Shown one piece after another: positions 44,032-55,660 of a stretch of DNA of 64,000 bases (position 1 is the first letter of the stretch; each line of letters starts with the position of its first letter). The position numbers and the translations under genes are program-made. This DNA is from Protea cynaroides (taxonomy: Eukaryota; Streptophyta; Magnoliopsida; Proteales; Proteaceae): assembly GCA_028583415.1 (NCBI GenBank), contig CM053271.1, positions 92,026,584 to 92,090,583 of the forward strand. The letters run 5' to 3'. The notes under the pieces were generated by a model. The model was not told where the DNA came from, ran no database searches, and saw only the letters and a list, made by a program, of their open reading frames with translations.

Positions 44032-44950
44032 TGTCACACCTCAATTATGGACTAACCAGTAATGTGATGAACCATCATAAAAACTAATGGTTCAAACTAG
44101 GATCTCGTATAGGCTGTGCCAACCATGTTAAACCAAACACATTCCGCAATAATATTCAGAGGTAATAAATAAATAGCGAAAGTCATTACTAATAATGAAC
44201 TGAGGTCTAACAGTGATAAATAAATAATTGAATCTAGTTATCTCCAAACGATCCAAGACATAAAGTAAAATACTCAATTACATGTTACATTGCTCAAATA
44301 TAACTAAAACTAATAAAAACATATTGATTGCATTTGCATGACGGATCATGGGCATCCTCCATAGCTTTTAATTTCATAGCGGCCACGTGTCAGTGTGACG
44401 GCGCATTCATGTAGTCTTCAACAGTAAAACCAACATCATCAACTAAAAATATTCGACGTCAAAAGGGTGAACACATATCATGGCTCAGTGAGCAAACAAA
44501 ACAATGCTCAAACATATGCATGCATTCAATTAATATCTTTGGTTTAGTTTTAAGTTTGCAACTGTGCTATAGAAAGGATTGGCAGCCACCACACCTCTAT
44601 ACACGAGTGTATGAATCTGTCCAATGGATCAAACACCATTATCGTCCCACATGCACCCACCATGGAATAGAGATAAAGCTAAAGTGTCCGGATCACACAC
44701 TACCAACACTTTCCCTGATGCCCTACCCATACCAATACGTAAGCCCCTACTGACGAGGGCTTACAAATTGGACTCACTATTAACCAATCCTAATGCCATC
44801 CGAATGTATCCAAAGCCTTACCCCAGCATCCCTCAATACGTTCATAGAGATAGAGCTAAGGCCACCTCGGCAGAGTCAAAGACCACACGGTCCGAGACCA
44901 CCTCCCCTGATGCCCTACGACGTAATATTTCTGCTAAGTTAATGGCAATA
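44032..44950 (-). repeat. Minus-strand Tekay-like LTR fragment (3' half)
   Basis: On minus it ends ...TGTCACACC boundary at 44032 and matches the last 0.9 kb of the LTR at 45946. The small ORF is present but damaged at about 44330-44470 (VEDYMNAPSH, stop, then CKCN instead of CECN). It ends at a joint with an integrase scrap. Confidence 0.7.
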
Positions 44951-44969
44951 CGAGACCACCTCCCCTCAA

Positions 44970-45919
44970 CACTAGAAAGGTTAGCTAAGCTGTATGTGGA
45001 TAATATTGTCAGATTGCATGGTGTACCTGAAAGCATCGTGTCCAACAGAGACCCACACTTTACCTCAAAGTTCTGGGAAGGATTACAGAAGGCTATGGGT
45101 ACAACACTAAAGTTTAGTACTGCGTTCCATCCCCAGACCGATGGACAGTTGGAGCGCACCATTCAAATTTTAGAAGACATGCTCTGACCTTGTGTCATTG
45201 ATTTCAAAGGATCATGGGATGGGAAATTACCATTGATCAAGTTCGCATATAACAACAGCTATCAGGCTACTATACAGATGTCACCCTATAAAGCACTGTA
45301 GGGTAGGAAGTGTCGAACTCCTTTATTTTGGAATGAAGTTGGAGAATGGAGAGTTGTTGGACCAGAATTTGTTGAAGAGACTTGTCGAGTAGTAGACATA
45401 ATCAAGGAAAGGGTCTGAATAGCTTAGAATCGTCAGAAGCAATATGCAAATAATCGACGTAGAGATCTTGAATTTACCATAGGAGATAAGGTATTTTTGA
45501 AGATATCTCCTATGCGTGGTCTAAAACGGTTTCGACAGAAGGAAAAGCTATGTCCTAGATATGTTGGACCTTATGAGATTCTGGCAAGGCGTGGAAAGGT
45601 AGCGTATCAGTTAGCACTACCACCATCGATATCTAGTGTACATGATGTATTTCATGTTTCACAACTAAAGAAGTACGTCAGAGATCCAACACATGTGTTA
45701 ATGACGGATCTACCAGATTTGACTGAAGATTTAATGTGTGAAGTGGTACCTTTTGAAATCACTAGTCGGAAGGTACAATGTCTTCACAACCGCGACATCT
45801 ATTATGTTAAGATTACTTGGAGAAGCCAAGAGATAGAAGAAATCACATGGGAAGAAGAGAATATTATACGAAAGCAATATCCTCACCTATTTGACTCGGA
45901 AGGTATGTACAAATTTTGA
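44970..45919 (+). pseudogene. Tekay-like integrase end, truncated at left
   Basis: Starts inside integrase at ERLAKLYVDNIVRLHGVPES (around 44978) and runs to EEITWEEENIIRKQYPHLF and the stop at 45917, with stops near 45185, 45300 and 45416. Nearly the same as 54680-55634 in element C. It is followed by a purine tract (AAGTAAGGGGGGAGT) and the LTR at 45946, so that LTR served as its 3' LTR. Confidence 0.85.
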
Positions 45920-45945
45920 GGGAAAAATTAAAGTAAGGGGGGAGT

Positions 45946-48256
45946 TGTAAGACCCGCATTCCACTAACCCGATCTAACCATGTCTTGCCAGGTCTTCCCA
46001 TCATTGCTGGATCAAGTGGACTAACCGTATGATGATGAACCACAAGCCCAGGTATGAAAATCGACTCAAAAACACTTAAAATCAAGTGTATGATAGACTA
46101 CCTGGGTAGGTATGGTCGACCATACGATGGCAAATAAAAACCACTGCTTTTAAAGCATACGATCGATGTTTTTGAGTGTAGGGTTGATGGATTCTACGAC
46201 CGTAGACCATTGACCGTAAGACCTCAGGTTAGACTCCGAGTTTAGAAACTTTCCAAATACAAGAAGTATCTATTTCCTATTGTTGGAGAGCCTTATATGG
46301 AGAGTTTCTCTCTATATAAAGGTGTTCCTCAATCATTTTTCACTCTTTTGAAACATTATCAAACCCTAGAGGAAGAGAAGGAAGAGAAGGAGAATGAGGA
46401 AAACTAAGGAGAAGGCTAAGAGAAGAGATCTACTGATTCCCTGCAACAAGTAAGGTATGAATCTTATCTCTGAAGCCTTAGAACATCAAGAGTAGGAATT
46501 TCTAGTGTAAATTGTAATATCAAACCCAATATAAGGATTCAACTATGGGATTTTCTAAAAAAATCTCAAAGGGGAGACCATAGAGAATGGATTGGAGGAA
46601 TCAGTTGATTAAACCAAGAGAATGGACCTTAGAATGATCATTAGGAAGGACCCTACTGAGGAGCCAAGAGGAAGAATTCAGATTTAAAGTGGTTTCTGGA
46701 TCAGACAAGAGTATGGTCGCAACTACGGTCGACCATTGATCGACCATAGGGTGACCATACCATCGACCATAGCTATTCGGAAAGAATACAGGAAACGTAT
46801 GGTCGCAGGGTATGGTCGCATATAGTGCGACCGTAGGGTATCGACCGTACGTGGTAAGGTCGACACAACATGCGACAATAGGGCCTATCAGACACCTATC
46901 AGTGATCTATTTTGATTTCTAACTACTGTAACACATTACACATGAATCTTAATTTAAATTTATATAATTTTTAGGTCATTAAATTAATTCAAAGAAATTA
47001 CAAGGCTTGAAAGGAGATCATGTTTTGCTAACAGGTGAGGGAACAAGACCTAAACTAAGTGGATAATAATAAACTATTTATTTTATTGAGTCAAATGCCA
47101 TGATTGATTCTATGCTTGTATGTTTGTAATGTGCATCTCACATGTCATCCAATATTAATATTATTACTACTCATGCATATTTACTTTTGTCAATTTGCTA
47201 CCATGTTGATTAATGATGATAGGAATAGGCATGTGACTGTGTGTGTGTGGTTAATATGTTGGATGCAAGTGGGGCATCAAGGGGAGGACGTGGCATTGTG
47301 GTCTTTGACCTAGTTACCAAACTCTAGCTCTATCTCTACTAAAGTTTGGCCCATTGACATCGTCGTATCGCCATTACCTTAGCAGAACTATTACGTCGTA
47401 GAGCATCAGGGGAGGTGGTCTCTGACTCTGTCGGGGGCCTTAGCTCTATCTTTATAGACGTATTGAGGGATGTTGGGGTGAGGCCTTGGATACACTAGAT
47501 GACATTTAGGATTGGTTAGTTGCGAACCCAGTTTTTATAAGCCTTCGCCAATAAGAGCTTACATGTTGGTATGGGTAGGGCATCAGGGAAAGTGTTGGTG
47601 GTGTTTGATCCGAACACTTTAGCTCTATCTCTATTCCATGGTGGATGCATATGGGACAGCAATGGTGTTTGATCCATTGGGCAGATTCACACACTCGTGT
47701 ATAGAGGTGCGGTGGCGTCCAATCCTTTCTATAGCATATTACAGACCAAAGATATGAATTGAAATCATGCATATGTTTGTTGCATTGTTTTCTTTGCTCA
47801 CTGAGCCGTGATGTGTGTTTATCCTCTCGACGTCGAATATTTTTAGTTGATGATGGAGGTCTTACTGTAGAAGAGTAAGTAAATGCACTGACATATAGAC
47901 ACATGACGTTCATGGATGTTAAAGCTATAGAAGATATGCATGATCCTTCATGCGAGTGCAACCAGTGTATTTTTTATTAGTTTAGCTATATTTGATTATT
48001 AAAACATGTAATAGATTCATTACTTTTAGGTCTTGAGTTTTGAAGATAATTGGATTAAATAGTTATTTATCATGTTAGATGCTCAGTTCATTATTTATAA
48101 AAACTTCTGCTTATTTGTTTATTATCTCTGATTATTACTGTGGAATGTCTATGTGGTTGATATGGTGGATACTACCTAACGAAGATCCTGGTTGAACCGT
48201 TGGTTTATTGACGGTTCATCACACTATTCTGGTTAATCCATAATTGGGGTGTGACA
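45946..48256 (+). repeat. Element C 5' LTR
   Basis: 2311 bp, TGTAAGACCC...GGGGTGTGACA. TATA-like CTCTATATAAAGG at about 46309. Motif clusters of TATGGTCGACCATA/TACGGTCG words at about 46088-46225 (before the TATA box) and 46713-46885 (after it). Donor-like AAG|GTATGAAT near 46455 and CAG|GTGAGG near 47033. Confidence 0.9.
47780..47980 (+). pseudogene. Small LTR-encoded ORF (element C, 5' copy), one stop
   Basis: 67 codons, TAA near 47875 in the VEEYVN-like region, end HDPSCECNQCIFY. Core cysteines intact. Confidence 0.5.
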
Positions 48257-48259
48257 ACT

Positions 48260-48271
48260 TGGTATCAAAAC
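48260..48271 (+). other. Element C primer-binding site, initiator-Met tRNA
   Basis: TGGTATCAAAAC, G-to-A changes from TGGTATCAGAGC, right after the LTR. Confidence 0.8.
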
Positions 48272-48418
48272 TCTCTCAGGATCTATCCATTGACCTAACT
48301 ACTTCCACATTAGTCATGAACTGAGTTAGGATAAAATTAAAAACTGTAATAAGAATACACTATGAGCACCTGTGTTGTTTGAGACATAAACAAAGAGAAT
48401 AATGCACTTATGTAAAAG

Positions 48419-48564
<146 letters not shown>

Positions 48565-48674
48565 GCGTAATAAAAATAAAAAATATATACATCCGAATCA
48601 GAGTACAGTCCACAATCTAGACAGTTACTCTGCAAAATAAAAAGGGAAAGAAATAAATGGCACTCATAGAGCAA

Positions 48675-49900
48675 TCATGGCGCTGGAGGAGGAGGTGCCT
48701 CTCGGTCTTGATCACGATCCTCAACGTATATTCTCGTGAGCTAGGCTACCTATGCCTGGGTCGCCTGGAGACTCTCAGCGAGACTAGCCACCCATCCATC
48801 AGTCGCTAGCTGAGCCTCACGGACCTCAAGCAGTAACACCATCGTATCATCTGATGGTGAGCGCGAAGGACCAGCCGAGTGAGAAGTCCAAGAAGGGCCG
48901 GCTCCAATAGAAAGCTATGTGGCGATGGAGGAGGTATGGCATCTACATCCATGTACATCCGATCATCATCCTCCTCATCACCACTCTCGTCTACCTCTGT
49001 TGTCGCCGTCGTTGCCTCCTCTGCAGCCTCTGCATCTGCTGCTGCCCTTCGAGTGAAAGGGCATCTCATGGCATTTCTCTCATTATCGCTGACCTGAACC
49101 TCTCTCATCCTCATCCTACAGATGGCATCCCAATCAAGATCAGCAGAGAAGGTGTCTTCACAAATCCTCTCATCCTCCAAATTCACCTGGAGGCGAGTAA
49201 GCAGAGTAGAGATCAACCGCCCATAAGGCAGGTTACCTCTCGAGTTAGACAAAGTGGCCCTATGCATAGTCCAGATAATAATGTATTGTAGACAGACAGA
49301 CTGCCTAGTGCATATACAGTACACTAGGTACTGAGTCAACTAGAAGACCATGTCGTAGAGACCACCCTGAGGAATCAGATCATGCTGAATGATCTTACAA
49401 TATACTCGTGGCTCAGGATGCAAGTTGACGGCCTTCATCTCCAAACGGTCATCACGAAGAATCTGATTGCATATCTCTACGTGCATAAAAGTGGATAAAA
49501 ATTGAGGCTCCTTTGGTGCACAGTAAACCAATGGCCCATCATTGGAAATGCCCAGGAGATCAGCCAACTACTGACAGTTAAAAGAGATAGGAACACCTTT
49601 CACCCAACTGGTGATCCGAAGTTCTCTACCCCTGTCTATATCCTCTAGATCACCCTTGACCTGTAAGTGGCAATAAAACTGCTTTACTAGATCTAGAAAG
49701 GTGCAAACCTCGTACAAGATTATGGGTAGCCAACCCATATCACCAAATGCCCTCTCCACATCAAATATGGCTAAATGGGCTAGGTTAACACAATGACCTG
49801 CTTCTACTTTTTTCTGCTGAAACCATGGATATTGAACCTCCGCTTCAATGGACCTAAAGCAACGCTGGTCATGAACTCGAGGAACCTTAGTGCGAACCAT
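48675..49900 (-). pseudogene. Antisense accessory gene of element C
   Basis: ATG at 49900 (MVRTKVPRVHDQRCFRS), end TGA at 48675-48677. Homologous to 25605-26795: LVKQFYCHLQVKGDL, RELRITSWVKGVPISFN, LADLLGISNDGPLVYC, IIQHDLIP, GNLPYGRLISTLLTRL, an acidic stretch with EESGDEEDDD-like composition, and a Pro-rich end. Stops at 49568 and near 49337, a frameshift near 48895 and two stops close to the end. About 409 codons if unbroken. Same position, orientation and 5'-UTR intron as in element A. An in-frame extension to 50107 is intron sequence. Confidence 0.75.
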
Positions 49901-49905
49901 GCTAA

Positions 49906-50343
49906 CTGCAAGAAAAGAGAATAAGAAAAACAAGTTAGAGAAACTTGAAATTTGGCAGCATAACGACGTAAAATGGGAAAAAAGCCTAACTTCCACCCAA
50001 ACATTTGGGCAGGAGGACTTACATGAGGCATAACCCAACCTACAATGAATAATCAATAAGAAGTAACCACTAATTAAAGGAAAAAAAAATTGAAGAAATT
50101 TTGACATTTGGTAAAAACCCCAAAATTTAGGTCAAAAGTTGGGATTTTTGAAATATAAACAAACCGATCAATGAAACTCAGATTTTCTCAAGGGTTTTTA
50201 TCCATGGGGTAGCCAATGACAATAGCCCCCATTAAAAATCAAATTTTTTTACGGTCAAGTAGATGTTAATTTGAAGAAAACCCTACATATAGCAAAAACC
50301 TAGGTATGGAAGCTTAAAAAGGAAGAAAGAAGAGAGAACATAC
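49906..50343 (-). other. 5'-UTR intron of the antisense gene, element C
   Basis: Minus strand: CTCAAG|GTATGT donor at 50343 and TTCTCTTTTCTTGCAG| acceptor at 49906, five bases before the ATG; 438 nt. The pyrimidine tract is strong. Confidence 0.7.
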
Positions 50344-50510
50344 CTTGAGGAATGTGGTAGAGATTGTTGATTGATGGAGAAATCACCAAGTTCGTACGAT
50401 TGACACTGTAGCAACTCAGTGGTGGCGAGCTAAGTTGAACCGTAGGAGGAAGAATGAGAAATGAGAGGAAAATCTCAAAAAAATAGGTTTAAAACCTGAT
50501 TTTAAATTCG

Positions 50511-50655
50511 TACGGTCGCACAATTCGACCAAACAGTCGACCATACCATTTGACCGTACGATCGACCATAGGGTCAAGGGAAGCTTCCAGGGTTCGTATG
50601 GTCTGAACGTAAGGTCGCACTACATGCGACAGTACGATATCGACCATACGATTAA
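50511..50655. promoter_or_regulatory. Motif cluster between antisense gene and gag (element C)
   Basis: Dense TACGGTCG, GTCGACCATA, CGATCGACCATA and ATATCGACCATACG words, the same set as in the element C LTRs and unlike the ACCGGTA set at the same place in element A. Confidence 0.6.
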
Positions 50656-50801
50656 CTGCTGTCTATTTTTTATTCTGTTAGAGTTATTGCTTCATAAATT
50701 ATTTTTTCTCTCTCCTTTTACTATGGGACTAACAAAATATTTCCATTCTATCTTGTCTCACATGTGTAGCCTTCCCATTACTATTCCACCCAAGAATTTA
50801 A

Positions 50802-52117
50802 ATGGTTGAGCATAGATTAAAAAAAGGGAGACAGAATGCAAACCCACCTCCACTACCTACGGAGGTCAATGCCAATGAATGTCAAGAAGAGCAAGGAGGA
50901 AATGTTGAAAATCAAAATGTTACGCCTTAGGATATTCACACCCAGGCCAACCCAACTACTTTACCAGCACCACCAATAGATTTGACTACTGCAGTAATGA
51001 ATTTGGCACAACAGGTGGAATTGATACAGCAAATGTAAGCGAACATGCAGGCTGCCATGGGAATTGCTTCCCAGGATGCTACCACCACACCGATGCCTAC
51101 AGGACAAACTAGTACCATACATGGGGGTAGTAATATGATGCCCCAAGCCTCTACTATGAACAATGCGGTACCCCAAGCACCGTAAACACCAGTTGTACAA
51201 GCTCAAGTGTAGAATCCTGAAGCACCGCAAGGTGGGTACAGCCAAGCTAATTATCAGTACCAACCACCCATGTATGACGCATATGCACAATATTAGCTTG
51301 ATCACTCTAGATTGACCGAGCATTTTCTGAAGATGAAACCAAGGGAATTTAATTGTAAGTCGTCGCATTCTCTGTGGCCAGCCTACTGGGTCAACGAGAT
51401 AGAAAGAAACTTTATGGTAATGACTATGAGCGAAGAAGAGAAAGTATTATGTGCCATGTTTATGCTGAAAGGTGATGCACACCACTAGTAGAAGTCCACT
51501 CGGAGTTATCTGTTGACGAAGCTTAACCTAGGCTATCTTCAAAGAAACCTTCTTTGAGAAGTATTTCCCCATGAGTTTTAGGGATCAAATGGAAAAAGAA
51601 TTTCTAATTCTATATCAAGGACAAATGTCTATAGACGCTTATTAGTAGCGTTATGAAGAGCTGTTCTTCTTTGCTCCCTCCAGCATGCAAGAAGAAGATA
51701 CCAAAATCCGAAGGTTCATCATGGGACTTAGGGGAAGCATTCGTGAGCATGTTTTGGGGCTGAAAAAGAAAATATACAATGAAGCTGTGCAGATAGCACG
51801 AGTTTTAGAGTCTAGTCAAAGAGAGAGCTACTTTGCTCAAAATAGAGGTATCAAGAGGCCTAATGGAAACTCATTTAATGTAGGGAACTCCAAGACATTT
51901 AAATCCTTCCGCACTCAAGGCTTCAATGTTGCATCTAAGACTACTCCAACAGCTCAATCGCAACTGAAGCAGGTTAATACTGGAGTCAAATGCTTTAACT
52001 ACGATCAAATAGGGCATTATTCAAGAGATTTTCCTAAGCCAAGGGAGCAGCTATAGCAAGGAAAGGTTTATGCTGTTACTTCTGAGGATGCTGTCGCATT
52101 GCCTGATGTAGTCACAG
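50802..52117 (+). pseudogene. Element C gag
   Basis: ATG at 50802, then PPPLPTEVNANECQEEQ and a Gln/Pro/Tyr-rich linker with several stops; capsid region HSLWPAYWVNEIERNF, KVLCAMFMLKGDAHH, then IFKETFFEKYFP after a shift of frame near 51530. From 51685: RRFIMGLRGSIREHVLG, YFAQNRGIKRPNG. The zinc knuckle is CFNYDQIGHYSRDF: the second and fourth ligand cysteines are Tyr and Phe, so RNA binding would be lost. Ends at the spacer after SEDAVALPDVVT. Confidence 0.85.
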
Positions 52118-52178
52118 GTATGATTCAACCTTTTATTTGAAATATATTGTGTGAGCATGTAGACTGAATTAAATCAAG
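52118..52178 (+). other. Intron-like spacer between gag and protease (element C)
   Basis: CACAG|GTATGATTC...AATCAAG|TCACGGG, 61 nt, contains in-frame TGA. Removal keeps gag and protease in one frame (...VT then TGIVPINGI). Short for a plant intron. Confidence 0.5.
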
Positions 52179-55100
52179 TCACGGGTATCGTACCTATTAA
52201 TGGCATATCTGTTAGAGTACTCTTTGACTCTGGGACCACTCATTCTTTAATATCTGTGTCATTTGGGAAAAAGCTAGATATACCCCTCAGACCCTTAGAC
52301 TACAAGCTACTCATACGATCACCTATGAGATTAGAAGCAGAGTTAAACCAAGGTTATAGACCATGTCCAATTCTTATAAATGGATGAAGTTTAGACGCCA
52401 ACCTGGTGTAACTCGAGGTGGCAGACTTCGACGTCATCCTAGGGATGGACTAGTTATCCCAGCATTCCATGAGTTTGATTTGTACTGAGAAGAAGATATC
52501 ATTTAAAGACAAGGAAAGCGCAGAGTTCAGTTTTATGGGAATCAAACTTTCCCGTAAACGAAAACTCATCCTCTGTGCATTAAAGGCTAGAAGATGCCTC
52601 GAGAAGGGTGGAGTTGGATACCTGGTGTCTATTGTAAATCTTACCAGAAAGCACCACAAATAAAAGATATAGAGGTTGTACGAGATTTTTCAGACGTGTT
52701 CCCTGAAGATTTACTAGGATTGCCACCTGATTGAGCGACAGAGTTCGTTATAGACCTATTATCCGGAGCCCCACCAGTATCTAAGGCACCATACCGAATA
52801 GCTTCTACTGAGCTTAAGGAAGTGAAGGTACAGTTACAAGAGCTGCTGGACAAGGGTTATATTTGACCCAGTATATCACCATGGAAAGCGTAGGTATTGT
52901 TCGTGAAGAAGAAGGACAGTAACGTTCGACTTTGTGTAGATTATCGGGAATTAAACAAGCTCACGATCAAGAACAGGTATCCATTGCCTATGATTGATGA
53001 CTTATTCGATCAATTGCAAGGTGCCAAAGTATTCTCCAAAATTGATCTTTGATCAAGATATCATCAGTTAAAGATCAAGGAAGGTGATATTCCAAAGACA
53101 GCATTTAGAACCAGATATGGACACTATGAATTTCTAGTTATGTCTTTTGGATTGACCAATGCACCCGCAACTTTCATGAAACTCATGAATCGGGTATTCC
53201 ACAATATGCTGGATACATCTGTCATTGTATTTATTGATGACATCCTAATCTACTCCAAGGATAAAGAAACTCATATCACAAATCTTAGAATTGCCCTGCA
53301 GTGACTAAGAACAAAAAAGATTTATGCTAAATTTACTAAGTGTGAGTTCTGGCTAAGTGAAGTTGCTTTCTTAGGCCATGTTGTATCGGCTGAGGGACTT
53401 AAACTGGATTCTAGCAAGATTGAAGCCATTGTAAAATGAGAAGCACCTAAGAATGTTGTAGAAATTAGAAGTTTCTTAAGTTTGGCTGAGTACTATCAAC
53501 GATTCATGGTACTCCAAGATCATCGTACCTCTCACCAGCTTGACCAAGAAAGGAGAAAAGTTTATTTGGACTGATAAATGTGAAGAGTATTTCCAAACAT
53601 TGAAAACAAGATTAATATCAGCTCCTATCTTGACTATTCTGATTCCAGGAGAACCATTTATCTTGTACACCGATGCGTTTGGATTAGATTTGGGATGTAT
53701 GCTCATGCAAGGAGAGCAAGTAATTGCGTATGCTTCCAGACAACTAAAGACACATGAGAAAAATTACCCAACCCATGACTTGGAATTAGCCACAGTAGTA
53801 TATGATGTCAAGATATGGAGACATTATTTGTACGAAGAGAAATTTCAGATTAAATCAGATCATAAGAGTCTCACCCATCTTTTCAATCAGAAGGAGTTGA
53901 ACATGAGACAGAGAAGATGGCTGAAATTGTTAAAGGATTATGATTGCAATATCTAGTATCATCCAGGAAAAGCTAATGTAGTGGCCGATGCACTAAGCAG
54001 AAAAGCAATGACAAAGTCACAGGAAGAAGCTATCACAAATGTTGCAGTGTGTGACACAGGAAGAGTATTCAGTTGTGGCAATGAACAGTTCATGATTGAT
54101 AAACTGAGTGAATCAACCGTTCTAGGTTTTATTCATCGATTTTTAAACATGTTTGCTACATTGAAGATTGTACCCGATCTAATAGATGAAGTAAGAGCAA
54201 CTATTAAATCAGACCCCTATCTGAGAACAGTGCAAGAAGACCTTCAAAAATGTAGGACTATTCCTAAATTAACATTGTACTTTGAAAAAGTACTAAGATA
54301 CAAAGGACAGTACGTGTTCTTGAAAATGAAGACTCAGATATTAGACACAGACTAATGAAGGAAGCCCACACCACCGCTTATTTGGTATATCCTAGAAGCA
54401 CAAAAATGTATCATGATCTGAAAAAAATTTATAGGTGGAGGGGAATGAAAACAGATGTAGCTAAATATGTGTCTCAATGCCTGAATTGTCAGTAGGTAAA
54501 GGCTGAAAGGCAAAGGCCTACAAGCTTGTTGCAACCACTACCTGAACCAGCATGGAAATAGGACTGCATTACTATGGACTTCGTCACGGGACTACCATTG
54601 ACTCCTAGCATAGTCGACGCAATCTGGGTAATTGTAGATCATTTGAATAAGACAGCTCGTTTTATAGCTATACGACCTCAGTATACACTAGAAAGGTTAG
54701 CTAAGTTGTATGTGGATGATATTGTCAGATAGCATGGTGTACCTGAAAGCATCGTGTCCGACAGAGACCCATGCTTTACCTCAAAGTTCTGAAAAGGATT
54801 ACAGAAGGCTATGGGTACAACGCTAAAGTTTAGTACAGCGTTCCATCCCCAGACCGATGGATAGTCGGAGCACACCATTCAAATTATAGAAGACATGCTC
54901 CGAGCTTGTGTCATTAATTTCAAAGGATCATGGGATGAGAAATTACCATTGATCGAGTTCGCATATAACAACAGCTATCAGGCTACTATACAGATGTCAC
55001 CCTATGAAGCACTGTATGGTCAGAAGTGTCGAATTCCTTTATTTTGGAATGAAGTTGGAGAATGGAGAGTTGTTAGACCAGAATTTGTTGAAGAGACTTG

Positions 55101-55634
55101 TTGAGTAGTAGACATAATCAAGGAAAGGGTCCGAATAGCTCAGAATCATCAGAAGCAATATGCAGATAATCGACGCAGAGATCTTGAATTTACCATAAGA
55201 GATAAGGTATATTAAAGATATCTCCTATGCGTAGTCTAAAACTATTTGGATAGAAGGGAAAGCTATGTCCTAAATATGTTGGACCTTATGAGATTCTGGC
55301 AAGGTGTGAAAAGGTAGCGTATCAGTTAGCACTACCACCATCGATGTTTAGTGTATATGATGTATTCCATGTTTCACAACTAAAGAAGTACGTCAGAGAT
55401 CCAACACACGTGTTAACAATGGGTCCACCAGATTTGACTGAAGATTTAACGTTTGAAGTGGTACCTTTTGAAATCACTAGTCGAAAGGTACAACGTCTTC
55501 ACAACCGCGACATCTATTATGTTAAGGTTACTTGGAGAAGCCAAGAGATAGAAGAAATCACATGGGAAGAAGAAAACACTATGCAAAAGCAATATCCTCA
55601 CCTATTCGAATCGGAAGGTATGTGTAAATTTTGA
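52179..55634 (+). pseudogene. Element C pol
   Basis: Protease VLFDSGTTHSLISVSF (active-site DSG kept). RT: KKDSNVRLCVDYRELNKL, KAFRTRYGHYEFLVMSFG-like, FIDDILIYSKDKE; stops near 52863, 52893, 53049, 53303 and 53438. RNase H: FILYTDAFGLDLGCMLMQGE, LELATVVYDVKIWRHYL. Integrase: CLNCQ then TAG (about 54495), D,D,E core with stops near 54558, 54733, 54793 and 54870, TGA near 55103, frameshift near 55211. C-terminus YYVKVTWRSQEIEEITWEEE, the chromodomain-like end. Confidence 0.9.
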
Positions 55635-55648
55635 GGATGAAATTCATG

Positions 55649-55660
55649 TAAGGGGGGAGT
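55649..55660 (+). other. Element C polypurine tract
   Basis: TAAGGGGGGAGT directly before LTR start TGTAAGACCC. Confidence 0.8.
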
